Shown one piece after another: positions 8,174 to 16,778 of a stretch of DNA of 44,298 nt. Position 1 is the stretch's first letter; every line of letters starts with the position of its first letter. The position numbers and the translations under genes are program-made. A model generated the notes under the pieces. It searched no databases. It was given only the letters and a program-made list of their open reading frames with translations, and had not been told where the DNA came from. The DNA is from Fictibacillus nanhaiensis (lineage in GTDB: Bacteria; Bacillota; Bacilli; Bacillales; Fictibacillaceae), in the NCBI RefSeq assembly GCF_019801215.1, contig NZ_JAHVJO010000009.1, forward strand, positions 1 through 44,298, in the 5' to 3' direction.

Positions 8174-9376
8174 TTAGCCAAAGAGTGAACCTAATCCTTT
8201 AGCGATACTCTTTACTCCATCACCAATAGCTTTAACACCGCTCTTAGCAAATTCATAGGTTTTCTGAGCAGCTTTGGCAATTGTTTTACTATGCTTCACA
8301 ACCATTGCTCCGCCGTAAAGAACGGCTCCACCAGCGATAATGAACGGAGCTGCGGCTTGCACCCCGGGAATTGCCGCAGCAACAACACCGGCATTCATCA
8401 ATGTACTTCCTAAGTTTCCAATACCATCGACTGTGTCACCTTTTTGGAAAGATTTAAACGTATCAATTCCTCCCATAATGGTTCCCGCTGCTGCTACACC
8501 TACGTTTAATTTTGAGACAATTCCTAGTACGGGAGCTGCCGCTTGAGTGGCAGGCGGAGTAAACATACCCGTTCCACCAGTAAGGTTTTTAACGATTTGA
8601 GTTTTAGTAATTGCAGCCCAGCTATCTTTCATTGCTTGAGCAGCAGGACTCACATTTTTAGCAATATCTCGGCCATCATAGGCCATATCAAATGGTGTTT
8701 CTAAGAACGTTCCTTTGGATAGATTCTTCGCAAACAATAAGGCTGTATCTAAACCAAGATACTTTAAATTTTTTATACTCATGTCTTCTGCTAGTTCACC
8801 ACGAGAAAGTTTCCATTCCATTGTGTTTTGGTCTTCCAACATTTTACTAGCAAATGCAAACTGATCGGTGAAGATCTGACCTGCCCACTTTATTCCATCC
8901 CACGGATCTTTTGAATTACCACTCTCTTTCCCAGCCGGCTGATCACCTGAATCTGAATCTTGAGAATTAGGGTCAGGATTCGATGGATCACTTGGGTCAG
9001 GATTATTCGAATCTCCTGGTCCCTCTGGATTATTAGGGTTATTCGGATCAACAGTACTAGGATTACTAGGGTTATTTGGATCTACTGTGCCTGGATTATT
9101 TGGATTGTTAGGATTTGCAGGATCATTAGGATTTGTATTGTTAGGCTCTTTATTAAAAGAGTCTTTATTAAATGAGTCCTTCTCAAAAGAATCCTTTTCA
9201 AAGGTATTCCCTTCCCACGTGTTTCCTTCCCATGGATTACCCTCAAATTCCTTTCCTTCCCACGGATTTCCCTCCCAAGGGTTGATGGACGCCAATGCTA
9301 CAACAGGAGTAAACTGAATCACTAATAGCGTAAAAACAGCAAAACCGGCTAGAAAGGGTTTTAATCTTGTTTTCAC
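8174..9376 (-). CDS. Secreted pentapeptide-repeat protein with hydrophobic C-terminal half
   Basis: A 400-residue protein I do not recognise. Residues 9-30 form a signal peptide or membrane anchor ending near ALAS. Residues 32-76 are nine tandem pentads that grade from NPWEG, KEFEG and NTWEG to NTFEK, DSFEK and DSFNK (pattern x-x-W/F-E/N-G/K). Residues 77-145 are an Asn/Pro/Asp-rich linker of NNP, VDP and PSD units. The second half is mainly helical, with Ala/Gly-rich hydrophobic stretches (about 275-360) and a basic amphipathic tail ending GLGSLFG. The layout suggests an exported surface or membrane-inserting protein. The start is GTG, with AGGAGA 7 bases upstream. It lies between the intact vWA lipoprotein and an unknown gene in the Tad locus. 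It could be a fibre-tip, anchor or effector protein; none is demonstrated. Confidence 0.7.
   Translation of the reverse strand: MKTRLKPFLAGFAVFTLLVIQFTPVVALASINPWEGNPWEGKEFEGNPWEGNTWEGNTFEKDSFEKDSFNKDSFNKEPNNTNPNDPANPNNPNNPGTVDPNNPSNPSTVDPNNPNNPEGPGDSNNPDPSDPSNPDPNSQDSDSGDQPAGKESGNSKDPWDGIKWAGQIFTDQFAFASKMLEDQNTMEWKLSRGELAEDMSIKNLKYLGLDTALLFAKNLSKGTFLETPFDMAYDGRDIAKNVSPAAQAMKDSWAAITKTQIVKNLTGGTGMFTPPATQAAAPVLGIVSKLNVGVAAAGTIMGGIDTFKSFQKGDTVDGIGNLGSTLMNAGVVAAAIPGVQAAAPFIIAGGAVLYGGAMVVKHSKTIAKAAQKTYEFAKSGVKAIGDGVKSIAKGLGSLFG
8942..9283 (-). repeat. Coding repeats: nine pentapeptide units then an Asn/Pro linker
   Basis: Nine 15-bp units (9149-9283) encode the WEG/FEK pentads, followed by about 200 bp of short degenerate units (8942-9148) encoding NNP/VDP/PSD. 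The DNA units have diverged, so most identity is at protein level. The tract is prone to slippage and could vary in length between strains. Confidence 0.8.
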
Positions 9377-9402
9377 CTCATGATCTCCTCTCTAAAACAC
9401 TC

Positions 9403-10800
9403 TTATTTAACTTGATATTTTTCATCTATTTCTTTTTTCATTGTTTCAAAAGATTTGTCATTCATAGAGTTTAAATAGTCTTCCACTTCTTTTCCAGACT
9501 CTTCTAAAAACAACTCAAATTCATCTTCTTTTGCTTCTAGTGCTTCTCTTTGTTCTTTGGAGATACGATCGCTGTTGTATAGTTTTGTGATAGATCCACC
9601 AATATTGTTGGTTAATTTGATTTGTTTGCTGTACCATTCATTCGTGAAGCCAAGTGCTTCAAAACTTCTTTCAACTTTTAGGGCATCAGCTTTTCTCATT
9701 GAATTTGCTTTCCACTCTTCCCATCTCTTCGCAATTTCTTCTACACGTTTAAATTCTTCTGTTAGTTGTTTTTGGTCGCTGATATCTGTGTAGATTCCAT
9801 TTGCAGCTTTTGCTACATCTTTTAATTGCTTTTGACCGTCAGCATCTACATTAAATCCAATGACATTAAGAATAGGAGAGATATTGGAGTCCACTAATTT
9901 TTTTGCAGCTGCTACAGGATCACCGTCACATGTTTCAATACCATCACTAACTAAAAACACGATATTATTGCTTTTATCAGCAGGGTATTTAGCAAGATCC
10001 TTTTGAGCTGTTTCTAAAGCTAATGTAATAGGCGTCCATCCCTTTGGCTGAACTGAGTCTAAGGCCTGTTTAAACGTAGACGAATCATAGGGTGAAACTT
10101 GATAGATCAACTCTGAGCTGTTACATGAAAGCTGCTTGTCTGCATCAGAGCCCGTACCTTTATGACCGTATACTCTTAAACCGACTTTTGCATTATCAGG
10201 CAGCGCCCCGACAAAATTATCAATGGCGTCTTTCGCCAAATCCATTTGAGTTTTTCCATCAACTTTTTTAGCCATACTTCCACTAGCATCCAGTACGATC
10301 TCGACATTATAATTTTCTTTGAATTGATATCGTGGATCTTCCATATCAGGTGAGCCTAGAGAATATAATTTCCATTTATCTACCAGGGTTGATGGATTGG
10401 TGAAGCCGCTCCAATACATAGCCACAACATTATTAAAATACAATTCAATTGTTTCTTCATCTGCATCTTCAGGTAGTTTTGGCATTGTTTTAAACAGCTG
10501 TTCTTCTGCTTCTTTTGAACCAAAAACAGATGTTCCAGCTAGACTCCCATTCGGGTATGTAAAGATCTCGTTTGTTGAGGTTGGGAGAGGTTTTACTTCC
10601 TGATTCATCTTAATATCTTCTTGATTAGCAGATGTATTTTGTTTGTCTTCTTTATTTTGACTATCTTTTTTATTAGTTTCGTTGCTTTGATTATTAGTTT
10701 TTTCCGAATAGGCATTACTTTTTGTATCGTCATTGGAGCATCCAAATAAAACAGATAAGGCTAATGCAAAAGTAAATGATAGTTTTATAATATTACTCAA
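9403..10800 (-). CDS. vWA-domain lipoprotein, intact
   Basis: A predicted lipoprotein of 465 residues with lipobox VLFGC near residue 21 and a long Asn/Lys/Glu-rich linker to about residue 65. It has a von Willebrand factor A domain with MIDAS DASGS (about residues 171-175), the conserved SC...ETCDG cysteine pair, and a C-terminal charged coiled coil. vWA domains of this type bind divalent metal and protein ligands at the cell surface; B. subtilis YwmC/YwmD are similar lipoproteins. The frame opens at a GTG (10809), but that codon directly abuts AGAGGA; the TTG at 10800 has AGAGGAG 8 bases upstream and gives a normal lipoprotein leader. It follows flp across a strong palindrome and is the intact paralogue of the gene at 3745-5046. 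Confidence 0.82.
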   Translation of the reverse strand: MSNIIKLSFTFALALSVLFGCSNDDTKSNAYSEKTNNQSNETNKKDSQNKEDKQNTSANQEDIKMNQEVKPLPTSTNEIFTYPNGSLAGTSVFGSKEAEEQLFKTMPKLPEDADEETIELYFNNVVAMYWSGFTNPSTLVDKWKLYSLGSPDMEDPRYQFKENYNVEIVLDASGSMAKKVDGKTQMDLAKDAIDNFVGALPDNAKVGLRVYGHKGTGSDADKQLSCNSSELIYQVSPYDSSTFKQALDSVQPKGWTPITLALETAQKDLAKYPADKSNNIVFLVSDGIETCDGDPVAAAKKLVDSNISPILNVIGFNVDADGQKQLKDVAKAANGIYTDISDQKQLTEEFKRVEEIAKRWEEWKANSMRKADALKVERSFEALGFTNEWYSKQIKLTNNIGGSITKLYNSDRISKEQREALEAKEDEFELFLEESGKEVEDYLNSMNDKSFETMKKEIDEKYQVK

Positions 10801-10831
10801 CGCTCTCACTCCTCTGAATTGTATGTATGCT

Positions 10832-10861
10832 TATAACCTGCAGAAAAATCTGCAGGTTATA
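10832..10861. other. Perfect palindromic hairpin between flp and the vWA gene
   Basis: TATAACCTGCAGA and TCTGCAGGTTATA form a 13-bp perfect inverted repeat around an AAAA loop. On the flp transcript it lies 28 bases after the stop codon and lacks a proper U-run. The likely role is 3'-end stabilisation or partial termination, so that the major pilin message exceeds that of downstream genes. Confidence 0.6.
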
Positions 10862-10889
10862 TAGCATTGAGTAAACTTTTTACTAGGAA

Positions 10890-11078
10890 TTATCCGATAT
10901 CTTTAACCATTTCAACTAACTTTGTTTTAATAGCCTCACCAAAAGCAGTATCTCCACCAAATACTTGCGAGATCATTCCTACGATAATTACAATAACAGC
11001 TGCAATTCCTAACCATTCAAGTGATTGTGATCCCTTTTCGTTGAATAATTGATTAATCAATTTAACATATAAATTCAT
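10890..11078 (-). CDS. flp: Flp-type major pilin
   Basis: A 62-residue class IVb prepilin. The leader ends FNEKG, cleavage after Gly gives SQSLE with Glu at position 5, then WLGIAAVIVIIVGMISQVF forms the hydrophobic assembly helix, and a short C-terminal tail follows. It would be cut by the prepilin peptidase at 17.5-18.3 kb and polymerised by TadA/TadB/TadC. Most Flp pilins have Glu-Tyr here; this one has Glu-Trp. The RBS AGGAGG lies 7-8 bases upstream. A possible separate promoter upstream and a strong hairpin downstream fit high-level expression. Confidence 0.9.
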   Translation of the reverse strand: MNLYVKLINQLFNEKGSQSLEWLGIAAVIVIIVGMISQVFGGDTAFGEAIKTKLVEMVKDIG

Positions 11079-11112
11079 TTTTGTTTCCTCCTAAGAATGT
11101 AGTTTTAAAAAT

Positions 11113-11141
11113 TATTAAAATAGAACGAACTGCTTTGTAAA
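11113..11141 (-). promoter_or_regulatory. Possible internal promoter for flp
   Basis: The 97-base gap between tadC and flp contains, on the minus strand, TTTACA (11136-11141), 17 bases and TTAATA (11113-11118), followed by AGGAGG and the flp ATG. The match is moderate, but the position fits a pilin that must be made in excess of the assembly proteins. Confidence 0.42.
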
Positions 11142-11175
11142 CAAAATCTTGTTGTCCTCTCACCTCCGTTTAAAC

Positions 11176-12108
11176 TTAAAGAAAGTTAAATAGACTATCA
11201 TCACCAAAAAACATGTTTAATATCATCAAACCAGCAATCATAATAATTGCGGTTGGTGCAACAATGAAAGTTGTAATCAACGTAACTTTAGGTGAAGCTT
11301 TAGCAGCTTTTTCTTTTGCCAATTCTCGCCTGATAACTCTCATATCTAAAGCCTGTGCCTTAAAAGTTGTAGCTATAGGCACCCCTAGCTTTTGACCTTG
11401 TATTAAAGATTTAATGAGCGTTTGGAATTCAGGATTATCGTTCCGATGAAGAAGTTCACGATATGCGTCTTCTCTTGGGACCCCAAGGCTAATTTCTTGG
11501 TTGAACCTAGAAAATTCCTCATTAATTGGTCCTTGAAAATACTTAACGACTTCGTTAAGAGTCTTATCAAGACCTATACCTGCTTCTAAACTTACACTCA
11601 CTGTATCTAAAAAGTCTGGCAAATCGTAACGTAGTTCTTCTTGTCTTCTCTTCGCTTTGTTTTTTAGCCACATGATTGCGCTAAAATATCCTGCTAGAGG
11701 GAGAACAATTACACCAAGCTGTGAAAAAGGTAAGCCTAATAACATTGCAATCAGTCCAGCACCAAATCCTACTATGGTAAAAAACATCTTTGTCCCTTGG
11801 AACCTTTCTACGGTTAAATCATAAGGATATGCTGCTTTTCTTAGCCAATCTTCTACATCATGAGGTTCACAAAAGAAGTTGATTCGTTGGCCAAGAGAAG
11901 AGAAATCATCAGCATACTTTAAAACTCTTTTTATTAATTTTGTACTAGCTGTTTCTCTTTTTCTCACGTTAAATTGATAGGTGTCTGTTACTTCCCTCAC
12001 GTGAGAGATCAAGGCTTGTTTCTTTTTTTTGTAAACATACAAATTATATAAACCAATCATTAATAAAAACCATAGTAAGAAAACAGAAATAATGATTATG
12101 GCATCCAT
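11176..12108 (-). CDS. tadC: Tad pilus inner-membrane platform protein TadC
   Basis: A 310-residue T2SF-family (type II secretion F) protein. It has an N-terminal membrane helix (about 4-22), two helices at about 105-150, a cytoplasmic helical domain with DFLDTVSVSLEAGIGLDKTL (the T2SF core) and a C-terminal helix. With TadB it forms the platform on which the TadA ATPase acts to extrude Flp subunits. It starts four bases after the tadB stop, which implies coupled translation. Confidence 0.9.
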   Translation of the reverse strand: MDAIIIISVFLLWFLLMIGLYNLYVYKKKKQALISHVREVTDTYQFNVRKRETASTKLIKRVLKYADDFSSLGQRINFFCEPHDVEDWLRKAAYPYDLTVERFQGTKMFFTIVGFGAGLIAMLLGLPFSQLGVIVLPLAGYFSAIMWLKNKAKRRQEELRYDLPDFLDTVSVSLEAGIGLDKTLNEVVKYFQGPINEEFSRFNQEISLGVPREDAYRELLHRNDNPEFQTLIKSLIQGQKLGVPIATTFKAQALDMRVIRRELAKEKAAKASPKVTLITTFIVAPTAIIMIAGLMILNMFFGDDSLFNFL

Positions 12109-12112
12109 CTGA

Positions 12113-13039
12113 TTACACCCTTATATTGGTTACTTTTTTAACAAGATAGAAGGTTAAAATTGTTCCGATCATAAAGAGAACTAGTAAAATAATTCCTGGT
12201 AAGGTAGACAATGGTGCCAAGAAATCATCCATAATAGTATTCATGATTAAAATGAGAAATATGGGTATCATTGGCAAAATATATGAAATATACCTTTGTT
12301 CTGCTGTCATGGTTTGAATAGTTTGGTTTAATATTTTTCGATCTTCAAGGGTGTGTGCCATTCCATCTAAGATAGAATGTAGGTTACCACCAGCTCTTTT
12401 TTGAATAAGAAGTGTTGCAATAAATAATTTGAAATCACGCGACGGAATTCTCTTCTGAAAATTCACCATAGCTTTATCAAAATCAACACCGAGTCTAATT
12501 TCATTAGCAAGTCTTTTAAACTCTCCTCCTGCAGGATTGGCTACTTCTCTAGACACCAGCTCTACGCCTTGTGTTATAGTCATACCCGCTCTTGCAGCAT
12601 TTCCAAGCAGACGGCAAACTTCAGCTAATTGTGAATCAAAACGTTGTTGATACTTATTTTTACGAATGGCGAACAATGAAAAGTAAGCAACAATGACTAA
12701 CGCAATGGCAATTAGAAGATTAATTGGCATGTGTATATTAAACATCGTGCTTGAAAGAACGGTTACGGCCATTCCGCCAACGATAAGCATCGAGTAAAAT
12801 TCAGAAGGCGTTAATGGAACATTGGCTTGCTGAAGTTTTTCATACATTTTGACCGCATATGGAGATTGATCAAATCGATCTCCTAGAACCACTAAATAAC
12901 TTTTTCTTTTATTTGTCGTTCCATACCAGGATTGTGTTTTTCTTTTCCATTCTTTTTTTTGAGCTCTATAACCTAAGTAGCTATAAATTCCAAAGATAAG
13001 AAACAGTATGGCTAAACTAAATAGTGCGGCTATACTCAT
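12113..13039 (-). CDS. tadB: Tad pilus inner-membrane platform protein TadB
   Basis: A 308-residue T2SF-family protein with an N-terminal membrane helix, a helix pair near residues 80-125, the cytoplasmic T2SF core (LLIQKRAGGNLHSILDGM) and C-terminal hydrophobic segments. It partners TadC. Its start lies inside the 3' end of tadA (23-base overlap) behind AGGAGG, so the two are translationally linked. TadB and TadC are paralogues, as in other Tad loci. Confidence 0.9.
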   Translation of the reverse strand: MSIAALFSLAILFLIFGIYSYLGYRAQKKEWKRKTQSWYGTTNKRKSYLVVLGDRFDQSPYAVKMYEKLQQANVPLTPSEFYSMLIVGGMAVTVLSSTMFNIHMPINLLIAIALVIVAYFSLFAIRKNKYQQRFDSQLAEVCRLLGNAARAGMTITQGVELVSREVANPAGGEFKRLANEIRLGVDFDKAMVNFQKRIPSRDFKLFIATLLIQKRAGGNLHSILDGMAHTLEDRKILNQTIQTMTAEQRYISYILPMIPIFLILIMNTIMDDFLAPLSTLPGIILLVLFMIGTILTFYLVKKVTNIRV

Positions 13040-14390
13040 GGAGCTGACCTCCTACTGGCTTAAACATTTCTTTATCAATATCCAGTCCAAAAATCTTTAA
13101 CCTTTCAAGACATTTAGGAACGATTCCAGTAGGGGTAAAATACCCTTTGACTTCACCAGAGCTTCCCATGCCTGTTTTTTTATACTTAAAGATTTCTTGA
13201 ATCTGCACTTTACCTTCTGAATCAGTCACCACTTCAGAAATGGAAACAATTTTTCTTTTACCATCTGTTAACCTTTCACCTTGAACGATATAATCAATGG
13301 CCCCCACGATATATTCTCGGATGACGCTAGTCGGCAAGTCCATACCAGACATGATGACCATCCCCTCAACACGTCCTAAAGCATCTCGAGGTGAGTTAGC
13401 ATGGACTGTAGTCAATGAACCTTCGTGACCAGTATTCATGGCCTGTAGCATATCAAACGCTTCAGGTCCACGAACCTCACCGACAATGATACGGTCAGGG
13501 CGCATTCTTAGTGAGTTTTTAACTAATTGCCTTATTGTAATCTCACCTGAACCTTCGACATTTGCTGGTCTAGCTTCCATTCCTACTACGTTCGGTCGGT
13601 TAAGTCTTAATTCAGCTGAATCTTCTATTGTAATGACACGTTCATTAAATGGAATGGAACGAGCAACCCCGTTTAAGAGAGTTGTCTTACCACTACCTGT
13701 TCCTCCAGAAATAATAATGTTCATCTTTGCTGTAACGATTGCTTGCAAAAATGTACTCATCTCTTCGTTTAATGATTCAAGCTTGATTAACTCATCCATC
13801 GTTAAAGGATCTTTTCTAAATTTACGAATGGAAACTAAAGTTCCTTTTAAACTAACAGGTGGTATTACCGCATTTACACGGCTACCATCATGTAATCGGG
13901 CATCGACCATAGGAGAGCTTTCATCAATTCTTCGCCCTAAAGGAGCAACAACCCGATCGATAATATGACGCACATGGGCTTCATCCCTAAATTTCATATT
14001 CGTAAGCTCGAGTCTACCTTTTTTTTCGATATAGACTTCATCATGTCCATTAATAAGAATCTCTGTAATGTCAGCGTCATTTAGCAAGGCTTCAAGAGGG
14101 CCGAATCCTACAGATTCATCGATAAGCTTCGTTAATAACTTCTCTTTATCGCTTCTTGGAATAACAACTTTTTCTTCTTGCATAAATTGTGTAACCACTC
14201 GTTCAATGGCGAGTCTCATTTCAACTCTAGACAAGTTTGTGATTTGATCTAAATTTGACTCATTCAATAACCGGGTTTTGTAGTGTTCCACAAGTTCGTC
14301 AATAAAAGGGTTATTATAAGAAGAAAAACTTTGTTCTTGATTAGAACTGTCGTTTCGTGGCTCTGTAATTTTTCTATTGAAGAGCGACAT
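13017..14390 (-). CDS. tadA: Tad pilus secretion ATPase TadA/CpaF
   Basis: A 457-residue type II/IV secretion ATPase. Visible motifs in order are the N-terminal helical domain (about 20-110), Walker A SGGTGSGKT (228-236), Asp box ITIEDSAELRL (253-263), Walker B IIVGEVRG (301-308) and His box GHEGSLTTVHAN (321-332). It hydrolyses ATP at the inner face of the membrane to drive Flp pilus assembly through TadB/TadC. All catalytic motifs are intact. It starts 16 bases after tadZ with AGGAGA upstream. Confidence 0.95.
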   Translation of the reverse strand: MSLFNRKITEPRNDSSNQEQSFSSYNNPFIDELVEHYKTRLLNESNLDQITNLSRVEMRLAIERVVTQFMQEEKVVIPRSDKEKLLTKLIDESVGFGPLEALLNDADITEILINGHDEVYIEKKGRLELTNMKFRDEAHVRHIIDRVVAPLGRRIDESSPMVDARLHDGSRVNAVIPPVSLKGTLVSIRKFRKDPLTMDELIKLESLNEEMSTFLQAIVTAKMNIIISGGTGSGKTTLLNGVARSIPFNERVITIEDSAELRLNRPNVVGMEARPANVEGSGEITIRQLVKNSLRMRPDRIIVGEVRGPEAFDMLQAMNTGHEGSLTTVHANSPRDALGRVEGMVIMSGMDLPTSVIREYIVGAIDYIVQGERLTDGKRKIVSISEVVTDSEGKVQIQEIFKYKKTGMGSSGEVKGYFTPTGIVPKCLERLKIFGLDIDKEMFKPVGGQLHEYSRTI

Positions 14391-14406
14391 ATACTTTTTC
14401 TCCTCT

Positions 14407-15555
14407 CTACTTCAAGGTCGAAGCAACCCATTTTTTTATTCCTTTAGCCGCAACTGAAATTTTCTTTTCATTCGGCTCTTTTCTTAATGGAGTGCTATTA
14501 TTTATTGCCGTTTGTATGCCCTTTAGGTCCCGATTAATTTCTGCAACGACTGGTTTGGATAAAAGGCTTTTAAAATCTTTTATCGTAAGTTCATTCTCTT
14601 TACCAACTTGATTAAAAACAAAGAATAAACGGTTTTCTGTATTAATACTTAGACGCCCAAAAAGTTCTTCCGTATTTTTGTAAACCCTTAAAGATGGTGT
14701 GTCTAGGTTCATTACATAATAGATCAAGTCTGATTCTTCAAGTGCCGTGACATTCACTTCATTCATGTAAGCCGGCAGATCCACAATCACATAGTCATAA
14801 GCTCTTCTACATGTTCGTAAAAGCTTCGATATAAATTCTGTGTCTACCACTTCAGCAGATTCTGCATCACAAGGACTTAACAAAACTTCTAATGAAGAAT
14901 ATTTTTCTTTTTGTGTAACATTTTTTATATGGCCCTCGTTCAACTCTTCAATAACTGGTTTTAAATCTACGATAGATCTGCTCTCATCCAACCCTAAAAA
15001 GGCTTCTGCCCCTCCATATTGAAGATTTAAATCAATGAATAACACTTGCGCAGTAGAATCTAGTTTTAACGTTTGGGCAAAGGAAGTGGAGAGAAGAGTT
15101 CTCCCGCTGCCACCTTTTCCACTATAAAAAGAAATAATCGTACCTTTTCCTTTTTTAAAGCTATGTGCATTGCCTTCTTGTTTTTTATTTTGTTCAATTA
15201 CTTTGCACACCTTATCCAAAGAATCATGCATAAGCGTTTGCTCCTCTGGAAGGACAAAGAAATCAACTGCACCTACTCTGATAACTTCTCTTAATAATTC
15301 GAAGTCAGGTACATCTGACACAAATATTATTTGAACAGAAGGGTTGATAGAGTGGATGCTCTGAACCATTTCAACGCTTTGTTCGAGTGAAAGCTTAGCT
15401 ACAATCGCTATATCGGGTGAGAGACGATCAATTTCTTTAGCCATTTGAAACGGCAAAACATATTCTACTTTTTCGTATTCATGTAATGAATTACTAATAT
15501 TTTCTTTTAATAGTGTATCTTCACTAATGACCACAATTTTTTGACGCGTATTCAT
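14407..15555 (-). CDS. tadZ: Tad pilus localisation ATPase TadZ/CpaE
   Basis: A 382-residue protein with an N-terminal receiver-like domain (about 5-115) and a MinD/ParA-type ATPase domain. The Walker A is GKGGSGRT (146-153), with Arg where most ParA proteins have Lys, as is common in TadZ/CpaE. It is followed by FIDLNLQYGG (Walker A'/switch I region) and VIVDLP. TadZ places the pilus machine at its site in the cell. The receiver-like domain has no obvious DD..D..K phosphorylation set, so it is probably a non-phosphorylated interaction domain. GGAGG precedes the ATG. Confidence 0.9.
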   Translation of the reverse strand: MNTRQKIVVISEDTLLKENISNSLHEYEKVEYVLPFQMAKEIDRLSPDIAIVAKLSLEQSVEMVQSIHSINPSVQIIFVSDVPDFELLREVIRVGAVDFFVLPEEQTLMHDSLDKVCKVIEQNKKQEGNAHSFKKGKGTIISFYSGKGGSGRTLLSTSFAQTLKLDSTAQVLFIDLNLQYGGAEAFLGLDESRSIVDLKPVIEELNEGHIKNVTQKEKYSSLEVLLSPCDAESAEVVDTEFISKLLRTCRRAYDYVIVDLPAYMNEVNVTALEESDLIYYVMNLDTPSLRVYKNTEELFGRLSINTENRLFFVFNQVGKENELTIKDFKSLLSKPVVAEINRDLKGIQTAINNSTPLRKEPNEKKISVAAKGIKKWVASTLK

Positions 15556-15604
15556 TTATAGGAACCTCCAGATCGTGTTACTTATCAGATGTAGATGTAT
15601 TGGT

Positions 15605-16366
15605 TTATTCTTTTTTTGGTGCTGGTGCCTGAACTGGTTTTGCCGCTGGCTTAGGTTCAGCAGGTGGTGTCTTCTCTGGAGCTTTTGATGCTGGTGCAGG
15701 CGCAGGTGTCTCAGTCTTTGGTACTACCGGTTTTCCTTGTTTATCTGCCGTTTCAGATTTACCCACGTTTGCTTTCAATATTCGAACACTATCTGCGTAA
15801 TTTTGCATATGAATAAGCTTTGCAGCGTCTTCTACAGATACTTCTAGTCTAACTCCTTTAAATTTCCCATCCTTCTTTGCTACCATAGAAACAAGAACAT
15901 CACTCATGAATAATTCAGTTTTGGGTTTTTCTTCAAATTTGTGTGAAACAATAATATCCACACGATCGGAAATTTCTAATTCTTGATCAAAACTTACCTT
16001 TTCAGAAGGTACTATTGTAACCAGTCTGTTATTTTGATCTCTTACGCTTGAAGCTTCTTTTAACATACTTGTTGTTATGATGTCATCTTGAGAAAGCGGT
16101 ACAATTGATACCATATTTGCTAACTTGCTTTTATCAACAATATGTTTATCCGTTATATATTTATTAGGCAATTCTATTGTCTTAACTTGACTTGGTTTAA
16201 TCAGTTCTCGAGATGGAATATCCGTTTTAGCTACATATACAGGGGTTGTATCACCTAGTTGATTATTAAGAGCTTTAACTTTCTGAAGAAACATAACTCC
16301 AGCAAGTATGGCTAGTAAAACGGATAAGGTAATAAATATAATGGCTTTTCTCTTAGACTCAAGCAT
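15605..16366 (-). CDS. cpaB: Flp pilus assembly protein CpaB/RcpC (SAF domain)
   Basis: A 253-residue protein with an N-terminal membrane helix (about 9-27), an SAF domain (about 38-105, with TDIPSRELIKPSQVK), a second beta domain and a Pro/Ala/Lys-rich tail from about residue 208 (PAPAPASKAPEK region). CpaB/RcpC in Gram-negative bacteria acts with the secretin; in monoderms it is thought to sit in the wall zone, and the Pro/Ala tail would suit wall spanning. It is the first gene of the pilus operon. A weak GAGAGAGG is 12 bases upstream of the ATG, longer than usual. Confidence 0.82.
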   Translation of the reverse strand: MLESKRKAIIFITLSVLLAILAGVMFLQKVKALNNQLGDTTPVYVAKTDIPSRELIKPSQVKTIELPNKYITDKHIVDKSKLANMVSIVPLSQDDIITTSMLKEASSVRDQNNRLVTIVPSEKVSFDQELEISDRVDIIVSHKFEEKPKTELFMSDVLVSMVAKKDGKFKGVRLEVSVEDAAKLIHMQNYADSVRILKANVGKSETADKQGKPVVPKTETPAPAPASKAPEKTPPAEPKPAAKPVQAPAPKKE

Positions 16367-16451
16367 GCGTATGTGTGACCTCTCTCTCCAAATTGCTATT
16401 TCGATAAAATTTTAAGTTCATTCTGGGTATATGCCAATTTTCTAAGCCAAA

Positions 16452-16479
16452 ACTATCACAGATTTCCCAAGAGCGTCAA
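16452..16479 (-). promoter_or_regulatory. Probable promoter of the Tad pilus operon
   Basis: The minus strand has TTGACG (16474-16479), 16 bases, then GATAGT (16452-16457) preceded by TGT, an extended -10. It lies 86 bases upstream of cpaB and is the best sigma-A-like site in the gap. Confidence 0.5.
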
Positions 16480-16732
16480 TGCATCTAAATCCTTGTCTTA
16501 TAAAGGTTTACATGACTTATCCACAACCTTCTTACTACCTCCCTTCCATCTCAGACCTTTTCTGCGATCATCTAATAATTATCCTAGGAATATATTCATA
16601 CCTAAAATACATAAATACCCATTAATGCTAAAATTTAAATTCCACTAAAATTACTATTTAAAACCTAGAATGCCATACACAAAGGGTTTTGGTACTTTCG
16701 GACCAATCCGTACTTACTAGGAAAAACGATTT

Positions 16733-16771
16733 AAATATCAAAAACCACCTAAACGTTTGTTTAGATGGTTT
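16733..16771 (-). terminator. Terminator of the 179-residue membrane protein gene
   Basis: A 13-bp stem with one G-U pair (16742-16754 with 16759-16771) and a four-base loop is followed on the minus strand by TTGATATTT. It insulates the pilus promoter from the upstream gene. Confidence 0.7.
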
Positions 16772-16778
16772 ATCTGAT

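Larger units (their letters stand above)
16367..16778. other. 412-base intergenic region upstream of the Tad operon
   Basis: No gene is supported in either strand. The region contains the probable cpaB promoter (16452-16479), one isolated DnaA-box-like TTATCCACA at 16513-16521, A/T-rich sequence and the terminator of the gene to its right (16733-16771). This is where pilus expression should be controlled. Confidence 0.6.

Noticed and set aside
8942-9283. Repeats in the secreted protein gene as a CRISPR array
   Set aside because: Units are 15 bp coding pentads with no spacers.
13438-13968. A 176-codon frame opposite tadA
   Set aside because: It is antisense to the conserved ATPase core with no ribosome binding site.
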